Assembly (NCBI GenBank): GCA_027886795.1
Contig: JAPCJU010000043.1
Span: 1 to 8,129 of the forward strand
Origin: Nitrososphaerota archaeon
GTDB taxonomy: Archaea; Thermoproteota; Nitrososphaeria; Nitrososphaerales; CADDZS01
DNA: 8,129 nt
Reading direction: 5' to 3'
The number at the start of each line of letters is the position of its first letter. The first letter of the stretch is position 1. The notes below the pieces were generated by a model, which made no database searches, was not told the origin of the DNA, and was given only the letters and a program-made list of their open reading frames with translations. Below are positions 1-6,729 of this stretch, one piece after another. The position numbers and the translations under genes were made by a program.

Positions 1-644
1 GCGAGGTCCGGCTTTGATGATTCGAGAGTTTCCCTCAAGGAATCCTGGACTTCCTTCGGCATGTCGAACGGAACGGGCTCGATTTTCCCATTGTTGATGT
101 TGTAGTGGGCCCCAACGACGAGTCCTTTGTCGTAGAGATAGTTCTCGTAGTACTTGATGTCCGCTTCCCAGCAGTTCATCGCGTTACGGAGACTAGTATC
201 CTGACCTCCGATCGCCAGCGGGTCCTTAGCTATAATCTTGCTGACGCTGATTTCTTTGTCCGACAGCGGATCGTACTTTAGAACGGTTTCAATTTTCTCG
301 AGATTGGACCTCTCTTTCAGAAGATATGCCAGATCTAACTTTGATTGCTTCGAGTAGCAGTAAGGTTTGTGCCCGCTCTTGTCCGACCAAAGATATATTC
401 GATGCTTATTCGGTTCGTAAAACTTCAGGACGGCGACTCTTCTCTCTCCGTCGTAAGTTGCGGAAACAAGCGCAGACCTTTCAAGTGTGGCTACTTCCGT
501 AGTTAGCTCCCTGATCTTTTCCCGTAATTTGGTAATAGCGTCAGGCGACGGCTTGAATACCTGGAGAACCCGAGTTTCCTTCTTAACAGGAACCTCTTTT
601 GGTTTGGGTTCTTCGAAAAAAAATTCGAGTTTAGCCTGCGACAA
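1..644 (-). CDS. polB: Family B DNA polymerase, amino-terminal part (cut by the window edge)
   Basis: This is the first 214 codons of an archaeal replicative or repair DNA polymerase of family B; the rest, including the exonuclease and polymerase active sites, lies beyond the left edge. Recognition rests on the N-terminal domain: YDGERRVAVLKFYEP at about residues 66-80, the SGHKPYCYSK segment shortly after, and CWEADIKYYENYLYDKGL near residues 160-177, all typical of crenarchaeal and thaumarchaeal PolB. The first 65 or so residues are charged and low in complexity (LEFFFEEPKPKEV, then a predicted helix ITKLREKIRELTTEVATLE) and look like an amino-terminal extension. The frame is closed upstream by a TAA nine bases before the TTG chosen as start (642-644), and no ATG or GTG lies between them. 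A TATA-like element about 29 bases upstream fits a nearly leaderless mRNA starting there. No frameshift is seen. Family identity is firm; the exact start is less so. Confidence 0.88.
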   Translation of the reverse strand, partial: MSQAKLEFFFEEPKPKEVPVKKETRVLQVFKPSPDAITKLREKIRELTTEVATLERSALVSATYDGERRVAVLKFYEPNKHRIYLWSDKSGHKPYCYSKQSKLDLAYLLKERSNLEKIETVLKYDPLSDKEISVSKIIAKDPLAIGGQDTSLRNAMNCWEADIKYYENYLYDKGLVVGAHYNINNGKIEPVPFDMPKEVQDSLRETLESSKPDL

Positions 645-669
645 ACCAGTAAAACAAAGACCTTACAAG

Positions 670-678
670 AATTAAAAC
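670..678 (-). promoter_or_regulatory. TATA-like box for polB
   Basis: Read on the minus strand this is GTTTTAATT. Its centre is about 29-30 bases upstream of the TTG at 644, the spacing expected if transcription begins within a few bases of the start codon. No Shine-Dalgarno sequence precedes the TTG, which agrees with a leaderless or very short-leader mRNA. The match is AT-rich but not a perfect TATA consensus. Confidence 0.45.
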
Positions 679-690
679 AGTACGCTTCGG

Positions 691-731
691 AAAAAAAGTA
701 AATGATTCTCGGAGGAAAGTCATCCTCCGAG
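691..731 (-). terminator. Hairpin plus T-run downstream of tes
   Basis: CTCGGAGGA at 708-716 and TCCTCCGAG at 723-731 form a perfect 9-bp stem with a 6-base loop. Read in the direction of the radical SAM gene, which ends at 753, the hairpin is followed by a T-rich stretch that includes TTTTTTT at 697-691. Hairpin then T-tract is the layout of an intrinsic terminator, and archaeal RNA polymerase is known to stop at T-tracts alone. The T-run lies just upstream of the polB promoter, so it would insulate polB from read-through. On the plus strand no such T-run follows the stem. Confidence 0.6.
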
Positions 732-752
732 CTTTAGATTTTGAAAGTTCGA

Positions 753-2465
753 TTACGAACTAATTATCGGTAAGACGTCGCCGGTGATAGTTTCGAGGTT
801 GCGAGCTTGCTGCGTCTGCTGCATTACGACTGAGCAACCGCATCCTGCGTGGTGCTGCTTGCCCTTCCTTAAAGTTCCACGGTACAGTCCTTGCTCAAGT
901 GTGTGGCCAGAGCTCTTCTCCCATTCCTCGATCGGGATTGCATACTTTTGCTGGATTCTGTCCCTGTACCATTCTGGGATTACGTTGAATGCGCAGAACG
1001 GAATTATTCTCTGGTCTGGGGTGACATAGTGGATGTCGCAGCGCATCAGTCTTTCCTCGTCGTGGTTGTACTTGTCCTGGAAGTGCATCATTCCGAGGAA
1101 CATTGTCTTCTGGTGGAATTCTCCGAGCGCCTCGTAGTCGTGCTTTACCAGCGCGTTGAAGAGAAGTCTTGAAAGGTTGATCCCGTCTGGAGTCTTTTCC
1201 TTGTCGACGAACTTGCTCAAGTTCGCGAGTATCTTTGGTACGACAACCAGTTTGCTGGCTCCCCTGTTTAGTTCATCCGCCTTGTCCTGCAAATAGTTCA
1301 GCAGCCCTTCCATGTCCACGAAGCGAGTCAGTGGAATCAGTTTGTCATGGTCCTTGAATACATAAGTTCCAGCGCCGCAAGCAAAGTGAATTGATAGTTC
1401 ATACTGGGGTTTCTTCGTGAATGCCTCGATAAAGTGAGTCATGGGGACGCAAGTTGGCACCGTGAACCAGTCGTCTTCGACAATTTCACCCTTGGTCTGC
1501 TCCTCGATTCTCTGGATGGCGTCTGGAATCGTAATTCTGTATTTTTCTCTCTCAGACTTCGTAAGCCTTCCAGTCAAAGAAACTGGCTGGAAGTTGACGG
1601 ATCGGATGACGTCGATGTTAGCCTGACCGAACCGAATTATCTGTCCCAACTCATGGTCGTTTACAGATTTGATAACGGTTGGAACAAGAACGATGCCTAA
1701 GCCAGCCTTTCTGCAATTTTCAATCGCGTAGGGAGCTTCCCAGTGATTCTTGCCGTTAGTTCTAGGGCTGACACCGTCAAAACTCATGTAGACAGTGTTT
1801 ACTCCAGATTCTCGAAGTCTCTTCACTAGAGCCGGGTCGATTGCCATGTTGATGGCGTTGCTGTTAAGCTGGATGTGATCGACTCCTTCGTCCCTGCAAA
1901 TCTTTACGATTTCTGGGAGATCTGATCTGAGGGTTGGTTCTCCTCCAGTGATCTGAATCGCGTTACCAGGAACCGGTCTCTCAGCGCGAAGAGCTTTCAC
2001 CATCGAGTGAATCTGATCAAGAGTCGGCTCATAGACGTACGCTCCTTCGACTCCCTTCTTTGCGTAGAAGAAACAGTACCAGCAGGTCAAATCACACCTG
2101 TTCGTGATTACAAGGTTTGTTAATCCGCTGTGACTCAGATGTGAGGAACATAGCCCGCAATTCTTTGGGCAGTTACATTTCGACAATGGAACGTTTGGAT
2201 TGTCGATACCCTTTCCGTCATGGAAGTATTTTGAGAATTTCTTGAATAATCTAGCGGAACCGAAATAAAGTTCCTCGCAAATGCCGTGATCGGGGCAAGT
2301 CTTTGTTAACCAAATCTTCTCATCCCTCTCGAATACAAGCGCCGGAATAGTCCGATTGCAGTCTGGACAGATGCTTGCCGTCTCATGAGGCAGCGCGTAA
2401 ACGGGAACTGTATTGGAACGAGTCTGAACCTGAACGATAGGAAGCAGCTCTTCTGCTCTTTGCAT
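753..2465 (-). CDS. tes: Radical SAM enzyme of the tetraether lipid synthase (Tes) family
   Basis: Predicted to join phytanyl chains of archaeal diether lipids by carbon-carbon bond formation, giving membrane-spanning GDGT tetraethers, as shown for the MJ0619/Tes family. The 570-residue protein shows the family's order of metal motifs: a rubredoxin-like N-terminus (CPDC at 33-36, C57, C63), a second Cys group (C97, C99, C103, C106 in CNCPKNCGLC), the radical SAM CX3CX2C (C124, C128, C131, in TNRCDLTCWYC), the SAM-binding GGEPT at 174-178, and a C-terminal set (C476, C491, C542, C544) that probably binds an auxiliary cluster. No B12-binding domain is present, which argues against the Grs ring synthases. 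The CX2C loop carries Trp-Tyr instead of the Pro-Ile I recall from methanogen members, so a different substrate or a paralogue role cannot be excluded. ATG at 2465 has a TATA box 28 bases upstream. It stands alone, divergent from the aminotransferase. Family placement is strong; the exact reaction is inferred. Confidence 0.8.
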   Translation of the reverse strand: MQRAEELLPIVQVQTRSNTVPVYALPHETASICPDCNRTIPALVFERDEKIWLTKTCPDHGICEELYFGSARLFKKFSKYFHDGKGIDNPNVPLSKCNCPKNCGLCSSHLSHSGLTNLVITNRCDLTCWYCFFYAKKGVEGAYVYEPTLDQIHSMVKALRAERPVPGNAIQITGGEPTLRSDLPEIVKICRDEGVDHIQLNSNAINMAIDPALVKRLRESGVNTVYMSFDGVSPRTNGKNHWEAPYAIENCRKAGLGIVLVPTVIKSVNDHELGQIIRFGQANIDVIRSVNFQPVSLTGRLTKSEREKYRITIPDAIQRIEEQTKGEIVEDDWFTVPTCVPMTHFIEAFTKKPQYELSIHFACGAGTYVFKDHDKLIPLTRFVDMEGLLNYLQDKADELNRGASKLVVVPKILANLSKFVDKEKTPDGINLSRLLFNALVKHDYEALGEFHQKTMFLGMMHFQDKYNHDEERLMRCDIHYVTPDQRIIPFCAFNVIPEWYRDRIQQKYAIPIEEWEKSSGHTLEQGLYRGTLRKGKQHHAGCGCSVVMQQTQQARNLETITGDVLPIISS

Positions 2466-2489
2466 AGCGAAAACTACTACTGTCAGTGG

Positions 2490-2497
2490 TATTTAAA
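2490..2497 (-). promoter_or_regulatory. TATA box of tes
   Basis: Read on the minus strand this is TTTAAATA, a good archaeal TATA box. Its centre lies about 28 bases upstream of the tes ATG at 2465, which places the transcription start within two or three bases of the start codon. No ribosome-binding site is visible between them, so the mRNA is probably leaderless or nearly so. Confidence 0.65.
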
Positions 2498-2571
2498 ATT
2501 GCTCTTTTGCTATAGATTATTCGTTTTTCGATACAATTAGGAGTTCTCAACATGCGGGAAATGAGTTCATG

Positions 2572-2579
2572 TTATAAAT
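2572..2579 (+). promoter_or_regulatory. TATA box of the aminotransferase gene; fixes its start
   Basis: TTATAAAT is centred about 26 bases upstream of the ATG at 2602, so transcription should begin at or next to that ATG and give a leaderless mRNA. This argues against the in-frame TTG at 2590, which would lie only about 14 bases from the box and hence outside the transcript. The divergent tes box sits about 80 bases away. Confidence 0.65.
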
Positions 2580-2601
2580 TAAGCAAGATTTGTTTGAATT
2601 C

Positions 2602-3741
2602 ATGAGCGAGCAACGAGCAGAAAAACGGCCCAATGTCAGGATAGCAAAGCCGTACAATGATGAAGCTATAGAACGTTCTGTTCTATCCATACTAAGGTCT
2701 GGAATGCTAGTTCAGGGCGCAAAGGTTGAAGAATTTGAAGCTCAGTTGTCAAAATATATCGGCTGCCGATATGTAATCGCCGTTAATTCTGGAACTGCGG
2801 CTCTGCAACTTGCAATTGACTCTGTTTCCCGTTCAAAACAGGGGGGTGAAATAATCACGAGCCCACTTAGCTTTGCAGCTACGGCTAATGCCGCGCTCGG
2901 CTGTGGTTTGACTCCCGTCTTTGCCGATGTTGATCCTGAAACTTTCAACATCGACCCAGACAATGTTAATGAAAAAGTAAACGACAAGACCGTTGCAATT
3001 GAACCCGTTGACGTTTACGGGCTCCCGGCGGATCTAGGAAAGTTAGGGCAAATTGCAAAGAGACATAAACTTGCGGTTGTGGAAGATGCTGCGGAAGCGA
3101 TCGGCGCCAGCTACAATGACAAGAAGATAGGAAACGTTTCCGATCTATCTTGCTTCAGTACCTATGCCACCAAAAACCTTCATACCGGCGAGGGCGGATT
3201 CGTCACAACTAACGACGATCAGAAGGCCGAGCACATCAGGATGGGAAGGAGTCAGGGACAATCGAGCAGGTACAACCAAAAGATTTTGGGTTACAATTTC
3301 AGGATGATGGAGATCTGCGCCGCGATTGGTTTAGAGCAGTTGAAAGTTTTGGACAATTTGAATACTAGAAGAAGGACAAACGCTGCCGCATTGGCGGACG
3401 GTCTGGAGGATCTTGAATGCTTGAGTTTCCAAAGAGTCGACGATCCGGAAACACATGCGTGGTACATGTTCGCCGTCACCGTAGACGAGGAAGGGGCGGG
3501 GATGACTCGCGACAAACTAGTTCAGAGAATACGGGAACAGGGGGTGGACGCTGACGTGTCTTGGCCTACTCCGATTCATCTGCAACCATATTTTCGCGAA
3601 AGATTCGGCTTCAAGGAAGGAGAGTATCCGATTGCAGAGGCCGTTTGCAAGACAGTGTTTCAGCTTCCGGTTCAGCCGTTCTTGACCGACGAAGAGGTTC
3701 AGAGGATTATCTCAACAGTGAAACAAATACTGAAAAACTAA
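2602..3741 (+). CDS. DegT/DnrJ/EryC1/StrS-family PLP aminotransferase
   Basis: A fold-type I, PLP-dependent aminotransferase of the class that transfers an amino group, usually from glutamate, to a keto group on a nucleotide-linked sugar. The 379-residue length is normal for the family. Visible motifs are the phosphate-binding NSGTAAL at 62-68, VEDAAEAIGA with the PLP-ring Asp at 162, CFSTYATKNLHTGEGG with the Schiff-base Lys at 191, and the GYNFRMMEICAAIGLEQL segment that contacts the partner active site in the dimer. The sugar substrate cannot be read from sequence; products of this class serve surface glycans, S-layer protein glycosylation or cofactors. No dehydratase, epimerase or glycosyltransferase gene lies in the window to narrow it. 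The start is the ATG at 2602, supported by a TATA box 26 bases upstream; an in-frame TTG at 2590 would add only four residues. It is divergent from tes and convergent with proS across 3 bases. Confidence 0.88.
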   Translation: MSEQRAEKRPNVRIAKPYNDEAIERSVLSILRSGMLVQGAKVEEFEAQLSKYIGCRYVIAVNSGTAALQLAIDSVSRSKQGGEIITSPLSFAATANAALGCGLTPVFADVDPETFNIDPDNVNEKVNDKTVAIEPVDVYGLPADLGKLGQIAKRHKLAVVEDAAEAIGASYNDKKIGNVSDLSCFSTYATKNLHTGEGGFVTTNDDQKAEHIRMGRSQGQSSRYNQKILGYNFRMMEICAAIGLEQLKVLDNLNTRRRTNAAALADGLEDLECLSFQRVDDPETHAWYMFAVTVDEEGAGMTRDKLVQRIREQGVDADVSWPTPIHLQPYFRERFGFKEGEYPIAEAVCKTVFQLPVQPFLTDEEVQRIISTVKQILKN

Positions 3742-3744
3742 TCC

Positions 3745-5241
3745 TCAGTACGCCCGAGCAAAATACACAAGATGTTTTGCTCCCTTGTCACAGACGATGC
3801 ACTTTGAATTTAAACCGGGCTTTTCATCGAACGGGATCAATCTGATATCTGCTCCGGTTTCTTCTTTGACTTTTTTTTCGCAATCTTGCGATCCGCACCA
3901 AGGGGCCTTGACAAAACCACCTTCTGAATCTATTATCCGCTTGAGCTCACCGTATGAATTTGTTTCTTGCGTTTGTTTTCTCAGACGTTCTGAAGCGCTG
4001 TTCCACAAAGAAGACTGAATATCCTCCAGTTTGTTCTTCGCAGCGGAAGCGATATCGGATAATAAGACTGACTCTTTTTCTCCAGTGTCCCTTCTAACGA
4101 GTATGGCTGATCGCTTTGCAATGTCTCTTGGGCCGATCTCTATTCTCAGCGGCACTCCCTTCAACTCCCACTCGTTATACTTCCATCCTGGAGTGTAGTT
4201 GTCTCTTGAGTCAAGATTCACCCTCAGACCAGCACCTGAAAGAACTTTTTCGAGTTCTCGACATTCGTTCAAAACTTCAGTACTCTTTGCCTGGGAGAAA
4301 ATGATCGGAATAATCACAACTTGGATCGGTGCAACTTTGGGCGGGAGAATCAAACCCTTGTCGTCACCGTGCTCCATGATGGCGGCACCGATAATACGCC
4401 AAGAAATACCCCAAGATGTCTGCCACACAAAATGGAGCTCGCTGTCCTTTCCTAGAAACCTGATCTCGAACGGCTTTGAGAAATTCTGCCCCAAGTGATG
4501 TGACGTGCCCATTTGCACCGCTCTTCCATCGGGCATCATAGCTTCCAGCGTTGTGGTGTAGACTGCTCCCACGAACTTTTCCATTTCGCTCTTCCTTCCA
4601 ATGTAAACAGGTATAGCAAGCAGTCCCTGCATTACGTCACGGTAGTCCAGAAGAATGTCCATCACCTCTTTTTCAGCTTCCTCTTCGCTTGCATGTGCTG
4701 TGTGCCCTTCCTGCCACAGGAACTCGGCGCTTCTGATGAATGGTTTCGTGGACTTTATTTCAGCTCGAAGCACGGAGTTCCAAACGTTGAGCAACATCGG
4801 CAAGTCCCTCCAACTGCGAATCCATCTTGACATAGAATCGTGGATAATCGTCTCCGAGGTCGGCCGTACCGCATATCTTTCTGAAAGTTGTTGGGTACCC
4901 GAGTGAGTCACCCAAAAAACTTCGGGAGTGAATCCCTCAAAGTGCTGAGACTCTCTCTTGAGTAAAGACTCAGGAATCAGCGTGGGAAAATAGGCGTCTC
5001 GATGTCCCGTCTTCTTGATCTTGGAATCAAAATATTGCTTGATTTGCTCCCAAATATCAAATCCATTTGGTCTAAGAACTATGAATCCTTTTGCACCAGT
5101 GTAATCCGCCAGCTCTGATTTCAAAACGACTTGGGTGTACCATTCGGGCAGATCTTCTGATTTCTTAACCGAAATTCCGAGAGCGTCCTCTTCACGGCTT
5201 CGCGTCTCATCGAATTTCTTACTACTAATTCGTTCGTTCAA
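3745..5241 (-). CDS. proS: Prolyl-tRNA synthetase, archaeal/eukaryotic type
   Basis: Cytoplasmic class II aminoacyl-tRNA synthetase that activates proline with ATP and charges tRNA-Pro. The 498 residues contain the ProRS N-terminal signature (KKSEDLPEWYTQVVLKSELA from 26), RPTSET at 126-131, motif 2 with the Arg at 159 followed by FLWQEGHTAHA at 174-184, the TSHHLGQNF loop at 246-254, and motif 3 at about 277-300 (SWGISWRIIGA). An anticodon-binding domain follows (about 305-405), then the C-terminal zinc domain with C449, C454, C481 and C484, ending in Tyr as archaeal-type enzymes do. There is no bacterial-type editing insertion. The start is a TTG whose last two bases belong to the TGA stop of the upstream CPBP gene; a GGAG lies 12 bases before it, rather far, so translation probably depends on coupling. 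No alternative ATG exists before the conserved region. Confidence 0.95.
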   Translation of the reverse strand: MNERISSKKFDETRSREEDALGISVKKSEDLPEWYTQVVLKSELADYTGAKGFIVLRPNGFDIWEQIKQYFDSKIKKTGHRDAYFPTLIPESLLKRESQHFEGFTPEVFWVTHSGTQQLSERYAVRPTSETIIHDSMSRWIRSWRDLPMLLNVWNSVLRAEIKSTKPFIRSAEFLWQEGHTAHASEEEAEKEVMDILLDYRDVMQGLLAIPVYIGRKSEMEKFVGAVYTTTLEAMMPDGRAVQMGTSHHLGQNFSKPFEIRFLGKDSELHFVWQTSWGISWRIIGAAIMEHGDDKGLILPPKVAPIQVVIIPIIFSQAKSTEVLNECRELEKVLSGAGLRVNLDSRDNYTPGWKYNEWELKGVPLRIEIGPRDIAKRSAILVRRDTGEKESVLLSDIASAAKNKLEDIQSSLWNSASERLRKQTQETNSYGELKRIIDSEGGFVKAPWCGSQDCEKKVKEETGADIRLIPFDEKPGLNSKCIVCDKGAKHLVYFARAY

Positions 5242-6602
5242 ATCTTGCCCGAACTCCAGTTTGCTGGAATCGAGCCGGGCGGACCGTTTCTAAGTCTTCT
5301 GACCAATAGTACAATCAAAACGATGGAACCTGCGACTGAGATGCCGAGGGTGTAAAGTGAAATCAACCCGCCAACATTTTGCAAGGAGGGAATCAAATCA
5401 TATGTTGAAAGAAAATAATCTATTGACCAATGCAGGAGAACAGCCGCCGGGAAACCGTAGAGGTAGTAAAGACCCGCCAGTCCAATACCCGCAACGGCTG
5501 CGCTGAGAATTTTTCCGGGACCCCAACCGGCCCCCAGTAAAACGTGCGCTAATCCAAATAAGAGCGCGCTGACTCCGATCATGATGAACATAGTCCTGAG
5601 GTTTCTCTTGTATTGTGCTGGAGTATCATCCTTTTTCAAGTAACGAGATGGATGCCAAAGCGAGAGTAAACCATCCCTGAATCTACCTCTCGAAAAGAGA
5701 ATCAAAAGCGCCGCAAGACCGATCGGAATCACCCTGAAACCTAGTTCTTCGCGCAAGGGAGCAATAGAGAGCTCAACAAACTGGAGCAACGGATCTGCAG
5801 GAGGAAGAGAACCCGTCGATACTCCTCCCGCTTGTTCCAGCAGGGAAAGCGCGACTGTTACCCAGACTACTACAGGGAAAATGATCAAGGTTGCAAACAT
5901 CGAATTGTCGAAAAGAGCCTGCGTCCCCTTGGTCGAAGCTTCCTTAATCGAACCCAACATGTTTCGGATCGGGCCGTTCATGGCCATCGCAAATAGAATA
6001 ATGTAAATCGTCCACAGCGTAAGAAAGAGTTGCCCGAAACTGAAATTCAAAGGAACGGGAATCGTGATCAAAGTGATGAAAAAGGTGATTCCTGAACCCA
6101 TCGTCGCGGCTGAATAGTTTTGTCTCGAATCAGCTGTCGTGCCTTTGAAAACTGGCGAGAACTGTGAATGAACTTGGGTGGTCCCAATTACCCAAACTGT
6201 GTGAACATTTTCACCGTCAGATTCTATCCTTGATAACGTAGTTGCGCTGATTGGAAAGGAACCTGAAATTATTCCGGAAGAGTTTGAGACCGTACTTCCT
6301 ATCAAGAAACCCGAGCTGGCATTCACGAACGCACTTCCGTTCGCGTCGTAAGAAATTTGAGGATCTATCCAGATTGATCTTCCGGACTTGTTATCGAGGC
6401 CTACCGCTGTAATCTCAAGCGACGTCCCAGTCGAATTGTGTGAAGTAATGGCAACGACATTACTTATCGGTTTGTCGAAAACATAGTAAGCTCCAACTCC
6501 AAATGACGAAAATTCTGCAATCAGCAAAAGGATAAGGGCAAGAGCGAATATCACGGCCAGGTACTGATTTCGTTTCCGATAGTAGAAAGGGGTCGACTGC
6601 AA
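5238..6602 (-). CDS. Membrane protein with C-terminal CPBP (CAAX protease-like) domain and large external domain
   Basis: Integral membrane protein of the CPBP/Rce1-like family, whose studied members are intramembrane metalloproteases; the target here is unknown. The 454 residues show a short basic N-terminus, one membrane segment (about 14-35), a polar, Ser/Thr/Asn-rich domain (about 43-168) probably outside the cell, then several membrane segments from about 170 on. The catalytic motifs are complete: EELGFR (E285, E286, R290), FGLAH (F349, H353) and HWSID (H391, D395), matching EExxxR, FxxxH and HxxxB. The external part has six N-x-S/T sequons (N56, N71, N88, N94, N107, N162), consistent with glycosylation. 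The start is TTG at 6602, supported by GGAG five bases before it. Its TGA overlaps the proS TTG, so the two genes form an operon. Protease activity is inferred from motifs only; related archaeal proteins could act in signal-peptide or prenyl-protein processing. Confidence 0.82.
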   Translation of the reverse strand: MQSTPFYYRKRNQYLAVIFALALILLLIAEFSSFGVGAYYVFDKPISNVVAITSHNSTGTSLEITAVGLDNKSGRSIWIDPQISYDANGSAFVNASSGFLIGSTVSNSSGIISGSFPISATTLSRIESDGENVHTVWVIGTTQVHSQFSPVFKGTTADSRQNYSAATMGSGITFFITLITIPVPLNFSFGQLFLTLWTIYIILFAMAMNGPIRNMLGSIKEASTKGTQALFDNSMFATLIIFPVVVWVTVALSLLEQAGGVSTGSLPPADPLLQFVELSIAPLREELGFRVIPIGLAALLILFSRGRFRDGLLSLWHPSRYLKKDDTPAQYKRNLRTMFIMIGVSALLFGLAHVLLGAGWGPGKILSAAVAGIGLAGLYYLYGFPAAVLLHWSIDYFLSTYDLIPSLQNVGGLISLYTLGISVAGSIVLIVLLVRRLRNGPPGSIPANWSSGKI

Positions 6603-6607
6603 GATTT

Positions 6608-6611
6608 CTCC
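6608..6611 (-). promoter_or_regulatory. Ribosome-binding site deciding the CPBP start
   Basis: Read on the minus strand, GGAG lies five bases before the TTG at 6602 (GGAGAAATCTTG). This supports TTG as the true start of the membrane protein and shows that this gene, unlike tes and the aminotransferase, has a leader. Confidence 0.6.
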
Positions 6612-6646
6612 AGGTCAACTCTCCCGAATAGTTAAGAGAAAGAATG

Positions 6647-6654
6647 AATTAAAC
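6647..6654 (-). promoter_or_regulatory. Possible TATA box for the CPBP-proS operon
   Basis: GTTTAATT on the minus strand, centred about 48 bases upstream of the TTG at 6602. It would place transcription start near 6624 and give a leader of about 22 bases containing the GGAG ribosome-binding site. It closely resembles the polB element GTTTTAATT. Confidence 0.4.
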
Positions 6655-6691
6655 ACTAACTGTCGGAATATCTCATTATTAGTTGAACTCA

Positions 6692-6705
6692 GGAAAACTT
6701 TTTGA
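6692..6705 (+). promoter_or_regulatory. Possible BRE plus weak TATA element for thyX
   Basis: GGAAAA at 6692-6697 fits the purine/A-rich TFB-recognition element and is followed directly by CTTTTTGA, a T-rich but poor TATA box centred about 28 bases before the thyX ATG. This spacing equals that of the tes promoter. No Shine-Dalgarno sequence is seen before the ATG, so a nearly leaderless mRNA is likely. Confidence 0.35.
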
Positions 6706-6729
6706 TTGCTCCATTAGAGCAAAGCCGTA

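Noticed and set aside
487..675. Open frame of 62 codons on the plus strand
   Set aside because: It lies antisense to the amino end of polB, whose protein is recognisable; its translation shows no family features.
784..1700. Several plus-strand open frames of 61-93 codons opposite tes
   Set aside because: All are antisense to a well-conserved radical SAM gene and have no recognisable protein sequence.
753..2465. GDGT ring synthase (Grs) or calditol synthase as the radical SAM product
   Set aside because: No B12-binding domain precedes the radical SAM core, while the rubredoxin-like N-terminus and the CPKNCGLC group match Tes.
2590..2601. TTG start that would lengthen the aminotransferase by four residues
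   Set aside because: The TATA box at 2572-2579 puts the transcript start near 2602, so the TTG would not be on the mRNA.
3756..3782. 8-bp inverted repeat GAGCAAAA / TTTTGCTC at the 3' end of proS
   Set aside because: It lies wholly within proS codons, has an 11-base loop and is not directly followed by a T-run; chance is a sufficient explanation.
4199..4498. Plus-strand frame of 99 codons, and a 105-codon frame at 4513-4830
   Set aside because: Both are antisense to conserved class II synthetase motifs of proS.
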